Below, in pieces: positions 21,646 through 30,453 of a stretch of 41,417 nt of DNA. The translations under genes and the position numbers were made by a program. Source of the stretch: Hyphochytrium catenoides (lineage: Eukaryota > Sar > Hyphochytriomycetes > Hyphochytriales > Hyphochytriaceae); assembly GCA_900088475.1 (NCBI GenBank), contig FLMG01001680.1, positions 1 through 41,417 of the forward strand, given 5' to 3'. Positions within the stretch are counted from its first letter, which is position 1; each line of letters starts with the position of its first letter. The notes under the pieces are model-generated. The model saw only the letters and a program-made list of their open reading frames with translations, was not told the DNA's origin and made no database searches.

Positions 21646-22172
21646 TTACTTTGCGTAGCGGCTGAAGCTAGTCCAGAACATGACCAGTCCCGCGACGAGA
21701 AGAATCAGCAAAGGATTGCCTAGCCTGCCATCCATGACCACGCTGGTCAGATAGAGGGTAACGCAGTGGGGATAACAGAGAAGATAATACAGATAAAGAA
21801 CCTCAATGAACAGCATTGCCATTACGGAGATGGCTGTCAGTATAGGAATCGTGCATCCTATGCAGCTAAAGAAAGAGGAACAGCGAAGAGGACAGTTTTA
21901 CACGAAGTGCAGATCTCACATTGCCCAAGCGATGACGAGAGCTGCAGAAAGCTGTAGATAGTTCAAGAGATAGATATCCCAGTTATCATGCAGCCTCTCG
22001 AGCAGCAGCTCCTTAATCAAAGGGATCCCATAGCTCCAGTGCTCAGCAGAGCAGCACCAGCAGCAGCAACAAAGAACAGTAGCGCAATAAGAACGCATGC
22101 CTCTCCCACAGCTTCCTTTCCTCTGCCTGGGAATGCCCCAAAAGCCTTCCCAGGTGGCCGCTCCGTATCCAT
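21646..22172 (-). CDS. Unrecognised polytopic membrane protein with one frame break
   Basis: I do not recognise this gene. The minus strand from ATG 22172 reads MDTERPPGKAFGAFPGRG, a hydrophobic helix (ACVLIALLFFVAAAGAALL), then needs a one-base shift at GGG 22027-22029 to continue as IPLIKELLLERLHDNWD and a second helix, LQLSAALVIAWA. A GTGAGA donor at 21919 joins in phase to exon 21865-21646. That exon adds IGCTIPILTAISVMAMLFIE, LYLYYLLCYP and LLILLVAGLVMFW, ending SFSRYAK and TAA. The result would be about 175 aa with four or five membrane segments. The frame is also open upstream to 22355, so the start is uncertain. The break sits in a short G run, where a sequencing error is plausible; a 29-base intron could also bridge it but would be far shorter than any confirmed intron here. 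Confidence 0.5.
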
Positions 22173-23415
22173 ATTGGAGGCGTCGTGTGAAGAAGCCCTG
22201 ATTACGACTTTCTTTAGAGAATGAAGGCCCTGCTGATGATGCTCTGGACTTACTATAAGTATGACAAATAGCATGTCGTGCGCTCTCTGATGTCTCCGGC
22301 GCCATCTGCTTCCGTTGCACGGTCTGCGAGCTAGGATGCGCACGTAAGTAAACACTTAGGACATCAGGGTCGTTGGGGACAGCTATATCGGAGACCTGTC
22401 TGATACCACCGACGGCACCACCGTCTCACTTTATAAGTGAGAGCCATATCTCCTCGCTATGCCCCGCGTGGTACGCGTCCTCATCGTCCTCACAGAGCTC
22501 TTAGGTCCGGCTGGAAGCAGTAGCAAACTGCAGCAATCTTGTCGTGTGATCGAGGGTCACCCAGGCATGAGTATCGCCAGTGAGGCATCATGGTAACAGT
22601 CACAACCCTCTCGTTCTCTCCTTGTATATATAATGGCAACGGAGCAGGGCCTCGAGTGACAGTCCGCGGTGATGCCAAGGGTGACAGATCCAGGCGGATG
22701 CTGCCTCACATGGTGATGAAGAATGATGAAGCTGAGGGTGACAAGCTGAGCTTCTGATCTGCCTGTTAACCTGCTGACAGCTGACAGCGCAGTTTATGTG
22801 GTTTTATGGAATCCATAAAACAATGGGTTTAGTGATAACAATTCTGCACTAAAATAAACAAGGAAAGACTAAGGTTAGCCTTTGGTAAAGTTGCTGGGTA
22901 ATAAACGTTTTATCTTTTATTGTCTTTTTATTTCCTATTTTTTGTCGTCGCAGCTCCTTCCGGTCCGCCCTTGTCTCGTCTTGTCTCTCCCATCAGCCGG
23001 TGCCTTACGTTGAGCTCAGCTGTAGAAGAGACCAGAGCATCTCAGCAGAGGAGGCGTCTCTAGCGCAAGCGTCGCTCGTGTCTCACGAGCAACACTATTC
23101 ATCATGCCAGGGGCCACATACATACTTTCCGCAGCTCACGCACTATCTACAGGAACCTTGGGGAACAGATGGAGATCAGAAGGTTCTATGAAAGCCTTGA
23201 ATGACGAAGGAAAGGCAGATGACATCCACTGGTCCTCGTCCTGTGGGCCCTTCTTGCGGAAGAGCCATGATATTGATAGCAGCATTAAGTTAACAGTTGA
23301 CCGTGACCACATCTTTTTCTTGGAGGTGCTCTCCAGCTCATCAATAAGATTGGAACCTTTCTTTGCGACTTCATTCTCTCCTTTTCCGTTCATTTCATCC
23401 CTCTCCTTCACCAGC
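22173..23415. other. Intergenic region before EF-1 beta 3' end
   Basis: About 1.2 kb with no supported gene. It contains the 5' side of the membrane-protein gene and an AT-rich stretch near 22800-22950. Open frames here are short and unrecognised. Confidence 0.55.
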
Positions 23416-24200
23416 TTACACCTTGTTCATGCTAACCATATCTACACTCTGTACTTCATCCTCAAAGGCCTCAATAGCCTCGGTAATATCATCGACGCCA
23501 ACCATGTCGTCAACGATAATGCAGGAGACGACTAGCTTCTTGATGCCAAAAGCCACAGGGACAAGTTTGTGTCCCTCACCCCACTTTAGACCCTCAATCT
23601 GAACGGCCTTGATCTTTGCAGCAAGAGACTCCAGATCCTGATCAGACTCCCAAGGCTTCACCTCCAGGACACACTGAGACCTCTCGACGGGCTTAGCCTT
23701 CTTGGCCTTGGCCTTTGCAGCCTCAGCGCGAGCAGCGGCAGCCTTCTTAGCAGCCTCCGCGGCGGCAGGGTCTTCTTCCTCATCGTCATCTCCGAAAAGG
23801 TCATCATCATCGTCATCTTCGTCGTCATCCTTTGCCGCAGGCTTTGCTGCCGCAGCAGGGGCAGGCGCAGCAGCCTTCTTAGCAGGAGCAGGAGCTTCGA
23901 CTTTTGGTGCCTCCTTGGAAAGCACGACTGAAGTAAGAAGGTGCAAGCTTTAGCAACAACATAATCATTTGTCAAACATGTGAAAGGCTTACCAGTCAGT
24001 CCAAGAAGAGCAGCGATATGAATGTACCATCTGTATGCATATGGCGTGGTCTTTGGGTTGGGGGTTGAAGGGATGCTCTTGAAAACAGACACATCGGCAT
24101 CAGTGAAGGTGTACCCTTCGATGTATGATCGGGTGGTCAAGAAGCCATTGAGCTTCTTCATGCCACCCTCAGAGTCCAGGTTATCAAAAGCCATCACCAT
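23416..24200 (-). CDS. Translation elongation factor 1 beta (eEF1B-beta/alpha)
   Basis: This is the guanine-nucleotide exchange factor that recharges eEF1A with GTP in the cytosol. Two exons, 24200-23993 and 23927-23416, flank a 65-base phase-1 intron; the product is 239 aa. Residues 1-75 are the GST-C-like N-terminal domain (LNGFLTTRSYIEGYTFTDAD, YRWYIHIAALLG). Then come an Ala/Pro-rich linker, the acidic block DDDEDDDDDDLFGDDDEEED typical of the family, and a Lys/Ala helix. The C-terminal exchange domain has VLEVKPWESDQDLESLAAKI, GLKWGEGHKLVPVAFGIKKL and the end EDEVQSVDMVSMNKV. The start is ATG 24200 in a good context (ACCATGG); a second ATG six bases later would match the usual MAF start of the family better. 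It is divergent from the MIF4G gene. Confidence 0.96.
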
Positions 24201-24811
24201 GGTTCTTAGTTTATATCTACAAATACAGGACGAGATGTCAGTAATTCGAAGACAGCTTCAGCGCTTCCTCAGTGCTTCATCGTGTTCCTTACCTTTTATA
24301 TGACGACCGCAAAGAAGGAAGATGGCTTGTGCAGACGGAGATTGCAGACGAAGATTGAGACTGCAGCTCTGTGAGCCCATCGCCCATCAGAAGAAGGATA
24401 CGCGGCCATGATCACTTCACCTCCACCCAGAGCACCAAGGATTCCAGGGCAAGCTCCAAATGACCCTAAACCTGCCGGCCATCATGCTCAGGGAGAGCTG
24501 ACAAGCACTAACATTTTACAAAACCTGGCTCTGGCATAAAGGATCATATGAGTCCGAAGCGGTATTCTACTGAAATCTTGTTATCACGGATAACACTAGT
24601 GACAATTGAGAATATGCATGAAGAGGGAAGAGGGAGGAAGGGTGAGGTCCAAGGTTCATCGTTCATCAATTTATTGGGCCAATAATCTTCAGAATAGCTG
24701 ACAGCAGAGACTCCGGAGAGTCTGGCGTCCGGACTCGTGACGGTGAGAAGCTAACTACGAAGGAAGGCGAAGGAGGAAGAGATGTTCTAGCTCAGGGAAA
24801 TCGGGGTTACC
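24201..24811. other. Divergent promoter region, EF-1 beta and MIF4G genes
   Basis: About 610 bases between two genes transcribed away from each other, so both promoters should lie here. No repeat or RNA gene was seen. Confidence 0.55.
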
Positions 24812-25726
24812 ATGGTACAGGAGCAGGAAAAGGTCAAATGCGTGGAGCGCGAAAGTCAAAAGCGAGGACGTTACATTCCGCCCCATCTGCGCACATCTCC
24901 TCCATTATCAATCAACCTCAGCACCTCTGGCGGTCCGGCGCAGCATGACATCGCCTCTCCTCGCTCAAAGTATGCTCTGCAGGTTCGTCAGTGGCGGTGG
25001 TTCATGAACAAGATAACCCCGTCAAAGTTTGATAAGTATATCAACAAAGCTTTAGTTCTCTCCCCCTACTCTCACGATGCCTTACATGCCATCGGAGACA
25101 TCATAGTCCACCATGCGGCGATCACTCCAGGATATAGCGATGTATACGTGAAGTATTGTGCTGCTCTAGGTGAGAGTGTCTCTACATGTTCTCCCGCTGT
25201 TACAGAGGTTGTAAATGGAGAGGTGAACAGCGGTGGACACCACTCTCTTCGTCAGGAGCTGCTGGTGCAAACCAAGAGGAAGATCGAAGGCTTGTTCTCC
25301 TCTTCATGTTGCGGGGACTACACAGCCAAGGAAAGACTCAGGCAATTTAACTTTCTCGGAAAGCTTCTCTCCTGTGCCCTGCGACTTGATGACGGAACCA
25401 AAAGGCAGATGTTAGTTAAGAAGGCCGAGGAAGCATCAGAGCACATTAGAGGTGGAACGAGCAGTGTGTGCCGCGCTTGCTTAACTTCGTCACTCGAGCT
25501 CTTTTTGCTGTCGGGGGTAGATCATCTGTTAGCAGTTGAGGAGCTACTCTCTCTTCCCTTGCTCGACCTTGCTTTGAGAGGACAGCTCTCTCTCTTTCTG
25601 GCCCACGATCAAGCTCCAAGCTGCTCCAGAGTCACACTGTATCACGATGACTACGATCCCATCGACAGAGTGATTTTAAGGAAGGAGATTATGGAGGATC
25701 CTGATAGAGGAACGGCTGACAGATAA
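24812..25726 (+). CDS. MIF4G-domain protein (short, eIF4G-like)
   Basis: A single open frame of 304 aa starts at ATG 24812 (ACCATGG context). It begins with RYIPPHLR, a motif seen in several RNA-binding and translation factors. A MIF4G-type helical repeat domain follows: WFMNKITPSKFDKYINKALV resembles the eIF4G 'NK-T-P-x-K-F' helix, and VYVKYCAAL matches the helix that follows in the family. It probably binds RNA helicases or initiation factors. The annotated stop at 25726 may not be the real end. In another frame a strongly coding-like stretch (ERLTDNFSLFTRYRAMLLRC and on) runs to a stop at 25868. It can be reached by a one-base shift near 25702-25708 or by a 40-base GT-AG intron. The family is fairly sure, the C-terminus is not. 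Confidence 0.65.
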   Translation: MVQEQEKVKCVERESQKRGRYIPPHLRTSPPLSINLSTSGGPAQHDIASPRSKYALQVRQWRWFMNKITPSKFDKYINKALVLSPYSHDALHAIGDIIVHHAAITPGYSDVYVKYCAALGESVSTCSPAVTEVVNGEVNSGGHHSLRQELLVQTKRKIEGLFSSSCCGDYTAKERLRQFNFLGKLLSCALRLDDGTKRQMLVKKAEEASEHIRGGTSSVCRACLTSSLELFLLSGVDHLLAVEELLSLPLLDLALRGQLSLFLAHDQAPSCSRVTLYHDDYDPIDRVILRKEIMEDPDRGTADR

Positions 25727-25868
25727 CTTCTCTTTGTTCACACGATACCGGGCAATGCTGCTAAGATGCAGGAGTTATCGAAGTCCGCTTGACATTTTGA
25801 GCCTACCTTCGTCTCTAGACCCCTGCGCGAAGAAGTCTACGAGTTATCATATGGCCATGTCGAGCTGA

Positions 25869-26472
25869 GATCAAAACAATCGAGAGTGTAGAAGGCCTGA
25901 GAGAAAGCCCTAGCTCAGTGGCTGGTTGGGTTCATGCTTCGCCTAGAAAATAATGAGGCTGTTGTAGGCTTTATACTCAGCTATCACCATGGCCTCAGAA
26001 ACCTAGGAGAGGTGGAAAGGATGGCCAGTGCTCAACGATGGAATTTATACCCCTTCGTTGCCACCGGTGGCTAGGCGGCCGCAGGGACAAGTGGAGATTA
26101 TCGATGTCAACACACTCAAGACAGTATGGTTCCTGCAGCTAGTGCTTCTACCCTCAACGGCTTTTCCTTAGAGATAGACTGCCAACGGAACGGGTGGTGG
26201 ACTCTCTTACGGCCAACAAGCAAGCATCAACATACACGCGGTGAAGGTCGAATAGTACCTATCTAGAGATTAGAGACCATAGGATGACAAGCCTTAACCT
26301 CTTCTAAGCATAGCCAATGGCATCTTCAAATCGCCGCGGTGGAATGACTTAGCGGCATTGATATAGAGACAGAAGAAGGACATCACTCTTATCACATGAC
26401 GACCACCAATACCTTCAGCTATTCAAGATGTTCTGCCTACACTATCAAGTCTCCTTGCTTATCTGTCTTGCA
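25869..26472. other. Intergenic region with coding-like fragments
   Basis: Between the MIF4G gene and the convergent GNAT-methyltransferase gene. One plus-strand frame at about 26012-26170 (WKGWPVLNDGIYTP, then QVEIIDVNTLKTVWFL) looks translated but has no recognisable family, start or clear splice partner. It may be a gene remnant. Confidence 0.4.
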
Positions 26473-29400
26473 CTACTTAACTGCGGAGAAGAAGATGCAA
26501 TCATAGACAACATGCATCATGGACCTCACATCTCGCGTGTAGCAACTCTCTCTTGACTCTTCTCTCTGCCGCACGCAGAATGAGCAAGGTAGAAGTAAGT
26601 CTCGACCATCAAGGTGGAGAAAGAGACGGAACCCATCCATCAGAAAGAAGAGCATCTCCACCAAGGAGACAAAAGGTTTGCTAGTGCTGTTCTACATACC
26701 TCAATCTTGAACCCACTTGTTTGCATCGCCTGGCGTACGTCCTCCCAACTGAGCTCTATAGAGGCTGCATATCTGTCATCGTCAGGTTCATGGTCACCCG
26801 ATCCCTGCCAGTGATAGAGCAGCGGACCTGCAATGGGGTGGTAAGAGAACCTAATCCAAGCGCAGTAGCCAAGAAACAGTTTGCACAGTTGATTTCTAAA
26901 AGGCTCATCGTGGGCGCTCTTGCACTTTCGTGCTTGGTGCTGCTAGATCTATCCTTCTGATAATACACTGGCTTACCAAAGTTAATCCACCGTCCTCCCG
27001 GCCTCAGGATGCGATGGATGGTCTCAATGTAGGTCAAGACGTTGGGCGCCGTGTCCAGGAAGAAGCATGTCACAATTGCATCCCACGATTCTGAAAGTGA
27101 AGTTGTCATTGGTAGAACCAAGAGCCACAGTGAAAAGGTTTTATAGAGAGAAAGCAGTCGAGGGTGGACTATCCGCGAGAGACCGAGAGCTGACTAGAGA
27201 GTTTTCGCTTCTTCCAGGTATAGGGCTCAGTCCTATAGAGGTAGCCATCTACTGAAGCACAAGAGGACCTTGAAGCGTCAACGGAGAAAGACCAGCGACC
27301 AGAAGACTACTTTTGACTGTCATCACCTGGGTGGTTGCCGTAAATTTCAAGAAATTCTCCGGCTGCCATAGAGAACTGAGGTCGATTTCCACTCTCTCCG
27401 TCTAGCAGGGAGGAGGGGCAAACATCTGGGATCCGAACACCCCGCAGGTGATCAAAGGCTCCTCGGTTGTTGGACGGATTGTCAATCCAAGGGAAGATTT
27501 CTTGTTCATTGGGCTCACTTGTACTATGCGGTAGAAAGACAAAGGACCATTTGAGAGGTTGAACTTGAAAAGAACCCATTGGCTAGCCCATGAGGCTGAA
27601 GAAGAAGTAGATTCTTTTAAATTGGTAGGGCAAAATAAAGAAGAGATAGACCAGATCACGCAGCACGAGATGGGAAAGTTCTTACCAGTTTAGTAAGAAA
27701 TTGCTTGTGAGAAGCATGAAGTAAGAAAACTCATTCCCTTGACATTCATAGCCTGTGAGACGCGTGTCATAGCGTGTGAGACGGATGTCGTAGAGGGGCG
27801 TGTTAGCCTCGACTTTCTGCTGGATTTTATGGGTAGGAACCCAAAAGAATCAAGAACAATCCGAAGAGATAGAGGGAAGGCAGAACGATGAAGGCCTAAA
27901 GAAAGCTCAACTAGCAATGCCCGGAAGTATATTCAAAAATGGTACAGCTATAATGAGCTAATGGGGTTACCTCTCGCCGCTATCTCTAAGGGCAGCCTTC
28001 CCAGTCCTGAGCCTGGTACTAGAACCTGGAGTGGCCGAGAAGAGGATTCTGGCGGTAGTACCCTAACAAGTTCCTCTATTAAAGGACCATAGCACTGATC
28101 TCTTTCCGCTTTGCCCTACAAACAGCGCCAAAATGAGAAGCGGCGCCAGAAGTGTTACAAGTGCCAAGGTCTCATACGGACATGGATTTCGGGAGACGCA
28201 AGACAGGAACAGGTGGAGACATAGATTTGTATGTTGACTTTACCTCTTCAGACCAATCCCTGACGCATTGGTGCAGCGTGCTCTTCAGTTTACTGAAGTG
28301 TCGCTCCGGACTGACGATATTCTTGTCTCTGGGAGGACGGGGAGGATAGGAGTCGTCGTCTCCCGTAGGTCCAAACCCTTTATTCCTGTTCACTATCACG
28401 TTGAGAAAGAGCTGATTCTGCTGTATAGCTCTCTGCGGAGGAAGGAGACGGTAAGACCTTAGGGACAGATGACTGAGTGATGATGCTATCTGCGTCTACT
28501 CTAGCACCGTTCACTGTTGCTACCAGCTCACTCAGATCCATGCTCACCAACTCTCTATGTTACATCATTCCTCGCACCTTCATCTGCGCTTTCCGGCTCT
28601 CGTAGGTGCTGTATAACTTTTTATGACTTTCACTAAGATTCCGGTAGGCGCGCTCTCGACGGAAGAGCTCTCGCAGCATGAACTTGAAATACTCCTAATG
28701 GCGAGACAATGCTTTCAGCCACTGTGCTGTATAGGCCAGAAAGAGAGAAGAGAGAACGAAGAAGAGTAGCAGTCGGCAGGGCGAAACAGCGGTAGACAAA
28801 GCGAGTGATGCTATACCAGCAGACGGGGCGCAAGCACTTGAGCATTAAAACCCTTTGCCAAAAAGAGTGAGAAAGGCCTCGCGGAGATTGAGAACATGAG
28901 AAACAAAACGGTCATGGGACAATGCTAAGAAAGGCATGGGACGGGTGCTACCTGGAAAGATACGACCACGGAGTTGAAATGCTCGATCTCTGCCAGCATT
29001 TCCTCCTCAGGCACGCCATACCCGTGATCATGACCATGGTGGTGATCGTGATCGTGACTATGACCGTGGTCTATGCAGGAGTGGCCGTGTCCTTGATGTT
29101 GATGAGAAGCATGACGGGAGTCATCGGCTAATGGTCGCACTAGATACGTGCATTCTTCGTCCTCGAAGTACTTTAAAAAGCCTGAACGCAGATAGAGGTG
29201 CAGCGCGTCTTGCCACACTGTGTTCGTCTCTACTAGGATGTGGGTCATGCCTTGCTGGTGTGCTTGCAGAAGAAGATCTGCGGTGATGGCCTTGCCCACT
29301 CCCTGGCCACGGTATTCTCTCTTCACTGACATCCGCACTAGGCGCCCACAGAGAGCCGATGGTGGCAGCTGAGGAGGCAAGGGCATCTCACCCTTATCTC

Positions 29401-29674
29401 TGATAAGTATCCCGACGCCAATCAACTGCCCTTTCAACCACACAGTGCGGATGAAGCCTCCCTCCGCGACATAATAAGAGTGCAGGTCGTTAATGTCAGG
29501 ATTTCGGGTCAGGTCCGTCTGCTCTCCCCACCGCTCAGTGATGCCCTGCACAAGAAGGTCTCGGACCTGCCCTTGGTCTTGGGATTGAAAGGATTTGAAA
29601 GCACATTGGCTAAGGAGATCGCTGGACCCAGCACTGGCCGGCTTCGCCTTCTGTGTCCGTCGATGCTTGCCCAT
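26473..29674 (-). CDS. GNAT acetyltransferase - His-rich linker - carnosine N-methyltransferase fusion
   Basis: Nine exons join in phase: 29674-28952, 28694-28578, 28432-28244, 28115-27971, 27752-27686, 27523-27327, 27090-26977, 26827-26700 and 26565-26473 (TAG), giving 590 aa. Residues 30-180 are a GNAT acetyltransferase (motif A VRMSVKREYRGQGVGKAI; motif B VWQDALHLYLRSGF). Residues 188-220 are His-rich (GHSHDHDHHHGHDHG). From about 222 a full N2227-type carnosine N-methyltransferase follows: EEEMLAEIEHFNSVV...SF, FRRERAYRNLSESHKKL, CVRDWSEEGKAERDQCYGPL, the AdoMet site VLVPGSGLGRLPLEIA, GYECQGNEFSYFMLL, FSMAAGEFLEIY, WDAIVTCFFLDTA, ILRPGGRWINFGPLLYHW, SIELSWEDV and MMHVVYDCIFF. Without the splice, the GNAT frame stops eight codons later and the methyltransferase lacks its first helix and a proper start. 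A two-gene reading remains possible. Each domain call is strong; the fusion is inferred from phase and completeness. Confidence 0.82.
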
Positions 29675-30453
29675 CGCTCTTAGGATAGGCTAATTGGCCT
29701 CCAACCGGCACTACTCGCCACTGGCTTGGGATACCGGTAGTGAGCTGACAATCCTCGCCCTTGACGGCTCGCGTGAAGCTGCTTTAGGCCACACCGCACG
29801 CCCTAGGTTCCAGGGCAGACAAGCCTGCTCATAGAGAGTCAGTGCGTCGGGTGGCCGATCTGGTTGAGCTTGAAGCTCGGACAATGACCTTCCGGCGTGG
29901 AGGCGACAATGATTCTGATGATTTTGTGGCCTCCACAATAAAACCAGGTTTGAACATGGTTAGAGACTCACTTCACGCCCTAGTAACCCAAGACTAACCC
30001 AGAAATCTTCACTAATAGATTAGAGCATTAACACTAATTAAAGGTTTTGTGGGTGTGGTATCTGGGATTCTACCCACTGGCTAACATGGGGATCTAGGTT
30101 CTTAGTTAGAACAGAGGCACCTTCATAACGCTTCTGATGATCGCTCCGCCCCACGCCTGCGCCTGGTCCTGCCGCTGACCAGCTTTGTCGTTTCCCGGAA
30201 GCGCAAGCTCTGGTCCGTTGTCTTCTCAGCAGCATATAGTGGTCTGTTTGCAGGCGCAGCCAAGCGTCTTCAGCGTGCCTGGTGAAAGCTACGAGCGTCT
30301 TGTCTGTCATTGCTGCCCGTCAGGACGTCTCTTTGGGTCAGTCCTGTACAGCCCATCAAGCTATGTAGACAAAGAATGTAGGAGAATGTTGGCCGCTTGG
30401 TCACTTAGAATGAATCATTACTGGCTCACTGAGCTTTGGGCAAGGAAGCTGTG
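29675..30453. other. Divergent region between fusion gene and F-box/kelch gene
   Basis: About 780 bases that should hold both promoters. A minus-strand frame with a true ATG (30310-30038, 90 codons, MTDKTLVAFTRHAEDAWLRL) and an overlapping plus-strand frame both look mildly coding-like. They cannot both be real and neither resembles a family I know. Confidence 0.4.

Noticed and set aside
15107-25868. Programmed ribosomal frameshifting as an explanation for several frame breaks
   Set aside because: The breaks differ in direction and share no slippery motif or codon; long multi-exon genes in the same window are intact.
28633-28845. Separate start for the methyltransferase at the ATG near 28845
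   Set aside because: That ATG cannot be spliced in phase to the exon at 28694; the GNAT exon donor can.
30120-30291. Plus-strand frame with a membrane-like C-terminus (LRLVLPLTSFVVSRKRK)
   Set aside because: Only about 50 codons, no start or acceptor in a suitable position, and an equally good frame exists on the opposite strand.
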